Shown here piece after piece: positions 7,696 through 16,217 of a DNA stretch of 64,000 nt. The DNA comes from Bacteroidota bacterium (GTDB taxonomy: Bacteria; Bacteroidota; Bacteroidia; Cytophagales; Cytophagaceae), in assembly GCA_023428135.1 (NCBI GenBank), contig JAEYZG010000050.1, forward strand, positions 20,808 through 84,807, written 5' to 3'. Positions within the stretch are counted from its first letter, which is position 1. Each line of letters opens with the position of its first letter. Both the position numbers and the translations under genes were made by a program. Below the pieces are notes generated by a model, which saw nothing but the letters and a program-made list of their open reading frames with translations, was not told where the DNA came from and searched no databases.

Positions 7696-10223
7696 TGAAA
7701 AGAATTTTTTTAATTGCACTAATAAGTATCCTATTACCTATTTCGGTTCTGTTAGCTCAACCAATAAAGAGGGAGTATATAAATCCAAGCTATTCTAACC
7801 CAGAACAGTATATTATCGGAGGAATAACCGTAAGTGGTGTTCAGTTTCTGGATCCGCAGGCAGTTATTGCTATCACCGGTTTGAAAGTGGGTGATCCAAT
7901 TACAATCCCTGGTGAAGATATTACCAATGCAATAAAAAAGCTTTGGGAGCAGGGTTTGATTGGAGATGTAGAGGTGTCAGTTCAAAATGTTGAAGGAAGA
8001 AAAATATTCCTTGATTTCAATCTAAAAGAGAGGGCCAGGCTTTCTCGTTTTGTATTTAAAGGGGTTAAGAAAAACGACGAAAAAGATCTTAGTGATAAAA
8101 TTGGCATTGCCAAAGGCAAGATTGTCAATGATGCTATGATAAAAAATGCCCAAAAGAAAGTTAAAGATTTTTATCTTGACAAAGGATTTCTTAATACAGA
8201 GGTAACGATTAATCAGGTAAAAGATACAGTTATAGCTAATAGCATCATATTAAAAGTTAACGTAGACAAAAAGCGTAAAGTCAGGATTCGCAATATCATA
8301 ATTGATGGCAATGAAGCTTTTAAAGATAAGAAGTTAAAAAAGAAAATGAAGAAGACAAAAGAAAAGCGTTGGTATAAGCTTTTCACTACTTCCAAACTTC
8401 TTAAAAAAGAATACGAGCAGGATAAAGCTAATGTCATCGATTATTACAATGCTCAAGGATTCAGAGACGCAGAAATAACATTTGATACCATCTATAAACT
8501 TAATAATAAGTATGTAAATATTAAGATGGATATAGATGAAGGGAAAAAGTATTATTTCGGAAATATAACCTGGACAGGGAATTTCATCTATGATGACAAA
8601 ACACTGAGTAGAATTCTGGCCATTAACAAAGGGGATGTATATAACCTTGCGAATCTTCAGAAGAGATTGAATTACAATCCAAGTGGAGCAGATATTAGTT
8701 CATTATATCTGGATGATGGATATTTATTCTTCAGCGTAGATCCAGTGGAGGTCCTTATCAATGGAGACTCAATTGATATTGAGATGCGTATTTATGAAGG
8801 TCCGCAAGCTACTATAAAGAATGTAACTGTTTCTGGGAATACAAAAACTCATGATCATGTAGTTTTACGTGAAATAAGAACATATCCAGGTCAGAAATTC
8901 AGTAGGGCTGATCTTATTAGGTCTCAGAGAGAAATTGGTCAGTTAGGATATTTTAATGCTGAAACAATTGGTGTTAATCCGATTCCAAATCCTCAGGAAG
9001 GTACTGTTGATATTCATTATACTGTAGAGGAGAAGCCAAGTGATCAGATAGAGCTTTCCGGCGGTTGGGGAGGTTACTTTGGTTTTGTGGGTACATTAGG
9101 TCTTGTATTTAATAATTTCTCCGCAAGAAATATAGCCAAGCCAAAGACGTGGAGCCCGTTGCCAGCAGGTGATGGACAAAGACTTGCGTTGCGTTTGCAA
9201 GCTAATGGTAGAGCATATCAGACTTATTCGCTTTCATTTACTGAACCATGGCTGGGAGGAAGAAGACCTCAATCTTTCTCTGTCAGTTTATCTAGATCAG
9301 CTCAGAATTTATATAATAGCGCTACTGGAAAATACAACTATGGCCACCTTTATGTGACGGCTGCCACAGTAAGTTTAGGTCGTGAATTGAAATGGCCTGA
9401 TGATTGGTTCTCATTAAGCAATTCTCTGTCTTTTGTAAAATATGACTTGGATAATTATTCTTCAGTATATGGAATCGGAGGAATTGGATTTACGACTGGT
9501 TATGCAAATAACTTTTCATTCATTACTTCAATTTCAAGAAATAGTGTTAATGACTTTACATTCCCGACAGGAGGTTCAAATCTTAACTTATCAATAACAG
9601 CAACTCCTCCATATTCATTATTTAATGGCATAAATTACGAGAATCCAAATTTATCCAATCAGGATAGATACAGATGGATTGAATTTCATAAGTGGATGTT
9701 GGATCAGTCATGGTTTGTTCCTTTGATACCCCCTAAGAAGCCAGGAGGACGAAGCCTTGTGTTAAACCTTAGAGCTCACTTGGGATTTATAGGGTCTTAT
9801 AGGAAATCTACTGGAATTGGACCTTTTGAAAGGTTTATCATGGGAGGTTCTGGTATTACTGGATACAATTTCTTGTTAGGTTCAGACATTATAGGATTAA
9901 GAGGCTATCAGGACAATATTATTAAGCCTGTACCTCAGGGAGGAACAATATACGACAAGTTGGTTGCAGAAATCAGATATCCTGTCAATTTGAGCCCAGC
10001 GCTTTCGGTGTTTGTTTTGGGCTTCTTTGAAGGCGGAAATAACTGGAACAATTTCCAGGACTTTAACCCGTTTAAAGTATACAGATCTGCAGGTGTTGGT
10101 ACTAGAATTTTTATGCCAGCGTTTGGTATGATTGGTCTTGATTGGGGATATGGTTTTGACGCAGTTCCAGGATATAATAAAGGAAGTAAAGTGACTTTTA
10201 CAATCGGACAACAAATCCGCTAG
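7695..10223 (+). CDS. bamA: Outer membrane protein assembly factor BamA
   Basis: BamA inserts beta-barrel proteins in the outer membrane. The 842-residue protein has a signal peptide (MKRIFLIALISILLPISVLLAQ), a periplasmic run of POTRA repeats from about residue 40 to 435 (recognisable pieces: ITVSGVQFLDPQAV, RRFVFKGVKKNDE-like, IRNIIIDGNEAFKDKKL, GNITWTGNFIYDD, IKNVTVSGNTKTHDHVVLRE), and a C-terminal barrel ending FTIGQQIR. The GLRGYQ sequence near residue 735 corresponds to the conserved (V/I)RGF/Y motif of the lid loop. The third POTRA carries an unusual Lys-rich insert around residue 215-235. It overlaps uppS by one base and is followed after four bases by the first OmpH gene. Confidence 0.96.
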   Translation: MKRIFLIALISILLPISVLLAQPIKREYINPSYSNPEQYIIGGITVSGVQFLDPQAVIAITGLKVGDPITIPGEDITNAIKKLWEQGLIGDVEVSVQNVEGRKIFLDFNLKERARLSRFVFKGVKKNDEKDLSDKIGIAKGKIVNDAMIKNAQKKVKDFYLDKGFLNTEVTINQVKDTVIANSIILKVNVDKKRKVRIRNIIIDGNEAFKDKKLKKKMKKTKEKRWYKLFTTSKLLKKEYEQDKANVIDYYNAQGFRDAEITFDTIYKLNNKYVNIKMDIDEGKKYYFGNITWTGNFIYDDKTLSRILAINKGDVYNLANLQKRLNYNPSGADISSLYLDDGYLFFSVDPVEVLINGDSIDIEMRIYEGPQATIKNVTVSGNTKTHDHVVLREIRTYPGQKFSRADLIRSQREIGQLGYFNAETIGVNPIPNPQEGTVDIHYTVEEKPSDQIELSGGWGGYFGFVGTLGLVFNNFSARNIAKPKTWSPLPAGDGQRLALRLQANGRAYQTYSLSFTEPWLGGRRPQSFSVSLSRSAQNLYNSATGKYNYGHLYVTAATVSLGRELKWPDDWFSLSNSLSFVKYDLDNYSSVYGIGGIGFTTGYANNFSFITSISRNSVNDFTFPTGGSNLNLSITATPPYSLFNGINYENPNLSNQDRYRWIEFHKWMLDQSWFVPLIPPKKPGGRSLVLNLRAHLGFIGSYRKSTGIGPFERFIMGGSGITGYNFLLGSDIIGLRGYQDNIIKPVPQGGTIYDKLVAEIRYPVNLSPALSVFVLGFFEGGNNWNNFQDFNPFKVYRSAGVGTRIFMPAFGMIGLDWGYGFDAVPGYNKGSKVTFTIGQQIR

Positions 10224-10227
10224 AAAC

Positions 10228-10761
10228 ATGAGAACTTTAGGAGTGCTATTTTTACTTTGCCTGATTACACTTAGCGTTAATGCTCAGAAGTTTGGTTATA
10301 TTGATAGTGACTATATTCTGAAGAAATTACCAGAATATTCCAAAGCTGAAAAGGAACTAAACATGCTTTCTTCCAAGTGGCAGGCAGAGATTGAAAAGAT
10401 GAAAAAGGAGTATGAAAAAATGCAAACGGACTTTAAAGCCGAAGAAATTTTGCTCACTGAAGAAATGAAAAAGGAACGCCTCGATACTTTAGCTGGAAGA
10501 GAAAAGGCTATCAAAGAATATCAAAAGAAGATTTTTGGTTTTGAAGGAATGATATTCCTGAAAAGGCAGGAGTTAATGAAGCCTGTGCAGGATAAAGTGT
10601 TTGAAGCCGTTGAAAAAGTCGCTAAATCAAAAAGCCTTCAGATTATATTTGATAAATCCGGAGATCTGGTAATGGTATATACTAATCCTATTCACGACTA
10701 TACTGATTATGTACTTGAAGAATTAGGTTTAGGTGATCCTAATGACACTGCGGAAAAATAA
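10228..10761 (+). CDS. OmpH/Skp family periplasmic chaperone (first copy)
   Basis: Skp-type chaperones hold unfolded outer membrane proteins in the periplasm before delivery to BamA. The 177-residue protein has a signal peptide ending SVNAQ, then the family opening KFGYIDSDYILKKLPEY, a long charged coiled coil (about residues 40-125: KEYEKMQTDFKAEEILLTEE region) and a closing beta strand LQIIFDKSGDLVMVYTNP. The length and layout match OmpH proteins of Bacteroidota. The ATG lies four bases after the bamA stop, and a second copy follows 32 bases later, so the chaperones are made with their client's insertion machine. Confidence 0.94.
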   Translation: MRTLGVLFLLCLITLSVNAQKFGYIDSDYILKKLPEYSKAEKELNMLSSKWQAEIEKMKKEYEKMQTDFKAEEILLTEEMKKERLDTLAGREKAIKEYQKKIFGFEGMIFLKRQELMKPVQDKVFEAVEKVAKSKSLQIIFDKSGDLVMVYTNPIHDYTDYVLEELGLGDPNDTAEK

Positions 10762-10793
10762 GCTTAAATTAAATTTTCTATTATATTTACGAC

Positions 10794-11465
10794 ATGAAAA
10801 CAAAACTATTCGTTACTGCATTTTTGATACTATTTGCTGGAAATTTTTTAGCCAGTGCACAATCAAATTTGAAATTGGGTTATACTAACCTTGATTATAT
10901 ATTAGGATTATTGCCAGAAGCAAAGAAAATTGAATCAGAGTTGAAAGATTATGAAAAACAACTTCAGGCTCAATTGCAAAGCAAATATAGTGAGTACGAA
11001 AAAAAGCTTCAGGATTATCAGAAAGGTGTTCAGGCAAATTTGTTTACAGACCTTATTAAAGAAGACAAGGAAAAGGAGTTGATGAATATGCAGAATTCTA
11101 TCAAGCAATTTGAAGAAAATGCACAAACAAGTCTTCAAAAGAAACAGGTATCTTTGCTGGAGCCTGTGCTTGAGAAAATTCAAAAGGCAATTGATCAGGT
11201 AGCTGAGGAAAATAATTACTCTTATATTTTCAGTACTCATGCTGATTATGGAGGATCTGCTATTGTTCTTTATGCAAAAAGCAAAGAAGATAATATCTCA
11301 GACCTGGTGCTTAAGAAACTTGGGGTAACACCTCCAACTGCAGGTGCAACAGATAATTCTGGCATTGGAACAGGGGCTGGTTCAGGAACAGGCGGTGGAA
11401 CAACACAGCCTAAGCCAACTGAATCTAAACCAGCAGGGTCCGGCGCTCCAGTAAAAAAGAAATAA
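10794..11465 (+). CDS. OmpH/Skp family periplasmic chaperone (second copy, with low-complexity tail)
   Basis: A 223-residue paralogue of the preceding gene: signal peptide (MKTKLFVTAFLILFAG, cleavage around ASAQ), family opening LKLGYTNLDYILGLLPEAK, Gln/Lys-rich coiled coil to about residue 130, and strand YSYIFSTHADYGGSAIVLYA. Unlike the first copy it carries an extra 45-residue C-terminal tail rich in Gly, Thr, Ser and Pro (GIGTGAGSGTGGGTTQPKP) and ending in PVKKK. Such tails are probably flexible; what it does here is unknown. A strong intrinsic terminator follows 17 bases after the stop, ending the envelope operon. Confidence 0.93.
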   Translation: MKTKLFVTAFLILFAGNFLASAQSNLKLGYTNLDYILGLLPEAKKIESELKDYEKQLQAQLQSKYSEYEKKLQDYQKGVQANLFTDLIKEDKEKELMNMQNSIKQFEENAQTSLQKKQVSLLEPVLEKIQKAIDQVAEENNYSYIFSTHADYGGSAIVLYAKSKEDNISDLVLKKLGVTPPTAGATDNSGIGTGAGSGTGGGTTQPKPTESKPAGSGAPVKKK

Positions 11466-11482
11466 TATTCTTCATCAAGAAT

Positions 11483-11512
11483 AAAAAAAGCCTCCTTGTG
11501 AGGCTTTTTTTA
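11483..11512 (+). terminator. Rho-independent terminator after the ompH pair
   Basis: AGCCTC and GAGGCT form a perfect stem around the loop CTTGT, flanked by A7 and T7 that extend the pairing. It closes the transcript that includes uppS, bamA and both ompH genes. Confidence 0.9.
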
Positions 11513-11566
11513 TTTGAGCTCTCTTTTTGGTTTAAACAATTAAAGTTTTAATTCTATTATAATTTT

Positions 11567-12493
11567 ATGAAAAAGCCTGACTTTCTCAAAGTTGGTGACA
11601 TTGTAGGGGTAGTGGCCACAGCCAAGAATTTTCTTCCTGAAGAGCTCAATGTTGGTATTGAAATAATCAAAAGTTGGGGATTGGAAGTCAGGGTTGGCAA
11701 AAATTGTTATAATCATTACAATCAATTTGCAGGAACAGACGAAGAAAGACTTTCAGATTTACAAGAATTTTTAGATGATCAGGACGTAAAAGCAATTATT
11801 TGTGCGAGAGGAGGATACGGAACTTCAAGGATTATTGACGATATAAGCTTTAGCGTGTTTGAAGCTCAACCCAAATGGATAGCGGGATTTAGTGATGTCA
11901 CAGTTTTGTTATCTCATGTGAATTCATTGGGTTTTCAGTCTATTCATTCAAGTATGCCGGTGGTTTTTGGTAAAAATCAAAGCAGTCCTTCTATTTGTAC
12001 ACTAAGGGATACCTTATTTGGAAAACTTAGTTCTATTCACTTTTCATTTCATGAATTAAACCGGATAGGTTATACCGAAGGGCAAATTGTTGGAGGTAAT
12101 TTATCTATACTTGTTTCACTTATAGGAACCACTTCTGATATTTCAACAGAGGGCAAAATTTTATTTATTGAAGATGTTGGGGAAAATCTTTACAGAATAG
12201 ACAGAATGATGGTTCAGCTCAAAAGAGCTGGTAAATTAGATAAGTTAAAAGGTCTAATTGTAGGGCATTTTAACGATATGTCAGATAACACAGTGCCCTT
12301 CGGAAAATCTGCTTTTGAAATAATCGCTGACACAGTTAAAGAATATAAATACCCTGTCGGTTTTAATTTTCCGGCAGGGCACGAAGCAGATAACAGAGCT
12401 TTTATAGTAGGAGCAAAATACAACCTCGCTATAGAATCAAAGGAGACCGTATTGGTTTACAACGTTACAGAAAGTTTTACTTATTCTTCATAA
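11567..12493 (+). CDS. LD-carboxypeptidase (peptidase S66 family)
   Basis: S66 enzymes such as LdcA remove the terminal D-alanine from murein tetrapeptides during peptidoglycan recycling in the cytoplasm. The 308-residue protein has no signal peptide. Visible signatures are ARGGYGTSRI near residue 80, the nucleophile Ser109 in IAGFSDVT, Glu202 in LFIEDVGENLYRIDRM and His272 in FPAGHEADNR, together the Ser-Glu-His triad known for this family. Length is normal. Its 3' end overlaps that of the convergent M28 peptidase gene by 13 bases. In related genomes the position after ompH often holds a glutamate racemase gene; here another peptidoglycan enzyme takes that place. Confidence 0.94.
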   Translation: MKKPDFLKVGDIVGVVATAKNFLPEELNVGIEIIKSWGLEVRVGKNCYNHYNQFAGTDEERLSDLQEFLDDQDVKAIICARGGYGTSRIIDDISFSVFEAQPKWIAGFSDVTVLLSHVNSLGFQSIHSSMPVVFGKNQSSPSICTLRDTLFGKLSSIHFSFHELNRIGYTEGQIVGGNLSILVSLIGTTSDISTEGKILFIEDVGENLYRIDRMMVQLKRAGKLDKLKGLIVGHFNDMSDNTVPFGKSAFEIIADTVKEYKYPVGFNFPAGHEADNRAFIVGAKYNLAIESKETVLVYNVTESFTYSS

Positions 12494-13470
12494 ACTGTCT
12501 GAAGAACTGTCTGACCTACTGCTTTTAAAGTGTTTTTATCAATAACACTCATATTATCATTATGAGTGTGCCAGTATGATCCAAAATAGTTTCCATCCGA
12601 ATTGTCAAATTCTATAATATCTATCATTGGTATTTTGGCTATTTGATTGACATAAAGGTGGTCATCAGTTATCTGAGCAGTCTGCTGGTAAATAAAATGT
12701 TTCCCAAATCCAAGTCTATTTGCAATGTCCCATACTTTTTTAACTACAGAGGGAGCATAAACCATAGAAGTGCCTTCCATTCCAAATTTAGCATCTTTGC
12801 CTCCCACCATATCAAGTAAAATGCCGAAGTATGCGGTATAATCACCTTTGTTCTTTGCCCAATATTGAGAACCCAGGCACCACGAGTCATGTTGCTGAGC
12901 GCCCTGATAGAATTCAGGCTGCCCATAATCTTCCCCATCAAATAGAATAATATCAATCCCTACATTTGGCTTTTGGTTTTCACTAAGCAATCTGGCAATT
13001 TCTATGAGAACTCCTACACCACTAGCGCCGTCATTTGCTCCTAGTATTGGACTCTGTTGGTTTATTGAATCCTGGTCTGCAAATGGTCTTGAATCCCAAT
13101 GGGAAGACAGTAAAATTCTTTTGGTCGCTTTAAGATTAAATGAAGCTTTAATGTTTTTAAGATTCAACATTTTTCCGTCAAAAGCCTTTGCCTGAAATTC
13201 CTGCACAAATATCGTGTCTGCAAAGGATTGTAATTTTGAAATTAGAAAAGAAGCACATTTTTGGTGAGCAGGAGTGTTGGGTACCCTTGGACCAAAAGCT
13301 ACTTGTTGTTCTATGTACTTATATGCTGAGTCACTGTTAAACAAAGGCGCCTGTACTAAAGGCTTGGATCCCTGAGGTTGCTTGTCCTGTTTTGGCTTAT
13401 CCTCTCCACAAGATAGAAGAATAAAGAAAGAGAATGCAGCAACTATTGCTATAGAAAAATTATTCTTCAT
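12481..13470 (-). CDS. M28 family zinc peptidase lipoprotein (glutaminyl-cyclase-like)
   Basis: A 329-residue lipoprotein of the M28 family. I choose the ATG at 13470, which gives a clean lipoprotein signal with Cys21 (FFILLSCGED); a TTG 12 bases upstream is less likely. Zinc-site motifs are visible: SSHWDSRPFAD, GANDGASGVG, FDGEDYGQP, DMVGGKD and the late HTHNDN. The order and the sequence FDGEDYG, SWCLGSQYWA are close to the glutaminyl-peptide cyclotransferase branch of M28, so cyclisation of N-terminal Gln on exported proteins is a real alternative to aminopeptidase activity. The start overlaps the cysS stop by 11 bases, so it is translated from the cysS message. Confidence 0.88.
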   Translation of the reverse strand: MKNNFSIAIVAAFSFFILLSCGEDKPKQDKQPQGSKPLVQAPLFNSDSAYKYIEQQVAFGPRVPNTPAHQKCASFLISKLQSFADTIFVQEFQAKAFDGKMLNLKNIKASFNLKATKRILLSSHWDSRPFADQDSINQQSPILGANDGASGVGVLIEIARLLSENQKPNVGIDIILFDGEDYGQPEFYQGAQQHDSWCLGSQYWAKNKGDYTAYFGILLDMVGGKDAKFGMEGTSMVYAPSVVKKVWDIANRLGFGKHFIYQQTAQITDDHLYVNQIAKIPMIDIIEFDNSDGNYFGSYWHTHNDNMSVIDKNTLKAVGQTVLQTVYEE

Positions 13471-14947
13471 ATGCCCAATCAATTGAGTTTTTAGAGTCTC
13501 TTATTACAAGACCCGCTTCTTTAAAATACTTTCTGATTTTATCAACTTTCTCATAATCTTTGACAGATTTAGCGTCCTTGTAAAATTCAAGTAAGCCTTC
13601 TATTAAGGATTCGTTTTCATTAATTCCTTCTTCCAGAAGACCAAGTATATTTTCGGTTATATTTATAAAGGTATCCTTTACTTTACTTAAAGTTTCTGAA
13701 GAAATTTGATTGATGTTTAATGCTCCTGTTTGGAAACCATTTACTTTTTTCAAGAGGTTAAATAAGCTGGCAATAGTTATCGCTGTATTAAAATCATCAT
13801 TCAGCCCTTCGAAACACGCGTCAGATAGCTTTTTAAGTTCAATGTCCAAAGCTTCATTGCATGGTTCTGAAATCTCTGGATTCTTACTTAGGCGTTTAAC
13901 GAGCTTTAAACCATTCAAAAGTTTTTTATAACCTTTTTGCGCCGCAATTAATGCTTCATTCGAAAAGTCTAATGTGGATCTGTAGTGAGCTTGCAAAATA
14001 AAAAACCTAATAGTCATTGGCGTATAAGCCTGCTTTAACAAAGAATGGTTTCCGGAAAAAAGCTCATCCATAGTGATGAAGTTTCCGAGAGATTTGCCCA
14101 TTTTTTGCCCATTAATGGTGATCATATTATTATGCATCCAATATTTTGCAGGTTCAGCATGGTTTCCAGCAGTGGCCTGTGCTATTTCACATTCATGGTG
14201 CGGGAACATTAAGTCCATTCCTCCGCCATGAATATCAAAATGTTTCCCAAGATACTTGGTGCTCATTGCAGAACATTCAATATGCCATCCTGGGAATCCT
14301 TCTCCCCATGGAGACTGCCACTTCATAATATGTTCCGGAGATGCTTTTTTCCAGAGAGCAAAATCAAGAGCGTTAGTCTTTCCAGAGCCATCAAGCTCTC
14401 TCGTGCCTGTTATTAAATCCTCTATAACTCTTCCTGAAAGCTTTCCATAGTGATTTGATTTTGAGTATTTAACTACATCAAAGTAGACCGAACCATCTAC
14501 TACATAAGCAAAACCACTTTCTATGATTTTTTCAGTAAGATCAATTTGCTCAATAATATGGCCGCTTGCATGTGGCTCAATAGAAGGAGACAAGACATTC
14601 ATCTTGTTCATAATTCTGTGGTACGCATCAGTATAATACTGAACAACCTCCATGGGTTCCAATTGCTCAAGTTTTGCCTTTTTGGCAATTTTGTCTTCCC
14701 CTTCGTCTGCATCATTTTCCAGGTGTCCAACATCAGTAATATTTCTTACATATCTGACTTTAAATCCGAGAAACTGAAGGTATCTGAAAACTATATCGAA
14801 TGTTATTGCTGCTCTTGCATGACCTAGGTGAGGATCCCCATAAACCGTTGGGCCACATACGTACATTCCTACATAGGGTGCAAGTATGGGTTCAAATACT
14901 TCCTTTTCTCTGGAAAGTGTATTATAGATTTTTAACTCCTTATTCAT
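13460..14947 (-). CDS. cysS: Cysteine--tRNA ligase
   Basis: CysRS charges tRNA-Cys in the cytoplasm. The 495-residue class I synthetase shows the zinc-ligand Cys in MYVCGPTVYG, the HIGH-type motif HLGH at residues 40-43, the zinc ligands in WHIECSAMS and HHECEIAQ, and the KMSKS-type loop as KMGKS in NGQKMGKSLGNF. The DALR-like helical C-terminal region is complete. The length is slightly above the E. coli enzyme (461) owing to loops in the C-terminal half. It overlaps the M28 gene at its 3' end. There is no gene for serine acetyltransferase nearby. Confidence 0.97.
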   Translation of the reverse strand: MNKELKIYNTLSREKEVFEPILAPYVGMYVCGPTVYGDPHLGHARAAITFDIVFRYLQFLGFKVRYVRNITDVGHLENDADEGEDKIAKKAKLEQLEPMEVVQYYTDAYHRIMNKMNVLSPSIEPHASGHIIEQIDLTEKIIESGFAYVVDGSVYFDVVKYSKSNHYGKLSGRVIEDLITGTRELDGSGKTNALDFALWKKASPEHIMKWQSPWGEGFPGWHIECSAMSTKYLGKHFDIHGGGMDLMFPHHECEIAQATAGNHAEPAKYWMHNNMITINGQKMGKSLGNFITMDELFSGNHSLLKQAYTPMTIRFFILQAHYRSTLDFSNEALIAAQKGYKKLLNGLKLVKRLSKNPEISEPCNEALDIELKKLSDACFEGLNDDFNTAITIASLFNLLKKVNGFQTGALNINQISSETLSKVKDTFINITENILGLLEEGINENESLIEGLLEFYKDAKSVKDYEKVDKIRKYFKEAGLVIRDSKNSIDWAYEE

Positions 14948-14989
14948 GCTGCGAATTTAAATAAAACAAGGGTAATGACTCGATAAAAA

Positions 14990-16072
14990 TTAATTTTCTA
15001 TGAAAACGTTTGCAGAAATCGGAAAATGATCAGATCCAAAGACAGAATCATGGGTAATAAATTTGATAAATTTTATTTGCTTCGAAGCAAAAATATTATC
15101 AATTCTTAAAAAAGAATATTTGCCTGAATAAGTAAATCCGAACCCATTTCCCTTTTCCTCAAATCCGTTTTTCAGATGTTTTTTGAATTGTTCATAAACA
15201 TAACTATAGGGTACATCATTAAAGTCTCCACAGACAATTGTAGGGTAAGGGCTATTTTTTACATGGTTTAGTATTTGTTTTAATTGTTCAGATCTTTCGA
15301 TAGCTCCATTTTTATATTTTCTTATAGAAGTAAATAACAGCTCCTTTTCAACTTGAGTCCCTGAAAAAATTTTTTGGTCAATATTCATTGATTGGAGGTG
15401 AACATTGTAAACTCGTAAAATTTTATTTTCCCTTATTTTAATATCTGCGAATATTGCTTGGTTGAAGGTGCTGCTCTTAAATTTAACCTCTCCGGATTTG
15501 AGAATTTTATATTTCGAAAATATTGCCAACCCAAGTTTTTGAGGGGGAATATCATAATAAGGAATAATACATGAGTTAGGGTAGCTTTTTTTAAAGATTT
15601 TCGCGGTGTTCAAATTTTTAATACTATTATTTGTGTAAAACTCCTGCATACAGACAATTTGAGCTCCATTTTTTTTTATCCAATTGATTGAATTTTGGGA
15701 TTGCTTGGTTTTTGGATCACCATTAATATGATAAGCACTAAAGACCTGGACATTATAACTTACGATATTTATTGACTCTTTATCTTTTTTATGTAAGCTT
15801 AATTGAAATGTTCTCCCAATGTATTTGAAACCACCCAAAAGAAATAGGAAGAAAAATAGAATTGATTTGGTATGTCGTTTTTTAAAAAGATAAAAAATGA
15901 TTAATAAAACATTAAATAAAGCAAAAAAAGGAATTAATAATGGTATGAAAATAAAAATATGAACCTTTTGCGGGGAAAATTCATTTGAAAGATATACGAG
16001 AAGGATTCCCCCAAAAATTAGAACTGTGAAGATTAAATTCACTGAAAACCAACTGTTTTTAACGGATTTCAT
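14990..16072 (-). CDS. Membrane-anchored endonuclease/exonuclease/phosphatase family protein
   Basis: A 360-residue protein with three N-terminal hydrophobic segments (about residues 11-27, 37-60 and 68-85) followed by an EEP domain. Domain motifs: VSYNVQVFSAYH near residue 103, VCMQEFY near 137 with the metal-binding Glu, RVYNVHLQSM near 218, VCGDFNDVPYSYVY near 287 and the closing GSDHFPISANV with the catalytic Asp-His. The layout is common in Bacteroidota, where such proteins are annotated broadly as metal-dependent hydrolases; phosphodiester or lipid phosphate substrates are both possible. It is AT-rich (many Lys/Ile/Phe codons) compared with cysS. It lies 42 bases upstream of cysS and is likely on the same transcript. 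Confidence 0.9.
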   Translation of the reverse strand: MKSVKNSWFSVNLIFTVLIFGGILLVYLSNEFSPQKVHIFIFIPLLIPFFALFNVLLIIFYLFKKRHTKSILFFFLFLLGGFKYIGRTFQLSLHKKDKESINIVSYNVQVFSAYHINGDPKTKQSQNSINWIKKNGAQIVCMQEFYTNNSIKNLNTAKIFKKSYPNSCIIPYYDIPPQKLGLAIFSKYKILKSGEVKFKSSTFNQAIFADIKIRENKILRVYNVHLQSMNIDQKIFSGTQVEKELLFTSIRKYKNGAIERSEQLKQILNHVKNSPYPTIVCGDFNDVPYSYVYEQFKKHLKNGFEEKGNGFGFTYSGKYSFLRIDNIFASKQIKFIKFITHDSVFGSDHFPISANVFIEN

Positions 16073-16118
16073 TGAAAGTATTATTTCTGTAAATTAAATT
16101 TAATTTTAGGTAATATTT

Positions 16119-16148
16119 TTTGAAAAAAAAGAATTTTAGTTAATTTTG
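16119..16148 (+). promoter_or_regulatory. Promoter of rimP-nusA-infB
   Basis: TTTG at 16119-16122, an 18-base spacer, and TAATTTTG plus C at 16141-16148 match the Bacteroidota TTTG / TAnnTTTG promoter. Transcription would start near 16155, giving a leader of about 60 bases. Confidence 0.7.
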
Positions 16149-16171
16149 CATTGTTCAAATTTAGGATAAGT

Positions 16172-16210
16172 ATGATTAAGAGGGGACATAGTCCCCTCTT
16201 TTATTTATAA
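16172..16210 (+). CDS. Possible 12-codon leader peptide before rimP
   Basis: An ATG at 16172 opens a reading frame MIKRGHSPLFYL ending in TAA at 16208-16210, seven bases before the rimP ATG. The frame spans the whole leader hairpin (16179-16200). It might be a chance ORF, but a ribosome translating it would unfold the hairpin, which is the logic of translation-coupled attenuation. No similarity to a known leader peptide is recognised. Confidence 0.3.
   Translation: MIKRGHSPLFYL
16179..16207 (+). terminator. Leader hairpin with T-rich tail upstream of rimP (possible attenuator)
   Basis: AAGAGGGGAC and GTCCCCTCTT pair perfectly over ten bases with loop ATA, followed by TTATTT. It lies about 25 bases after the predicted transcription start and 18 bases before rimP. 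It looks like an intrinsic terminator inside the leader of the operon; the broken T tract suggests partial termination. Confidence 0.65.
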
Positions 16211-16217
16211 ATTATTA

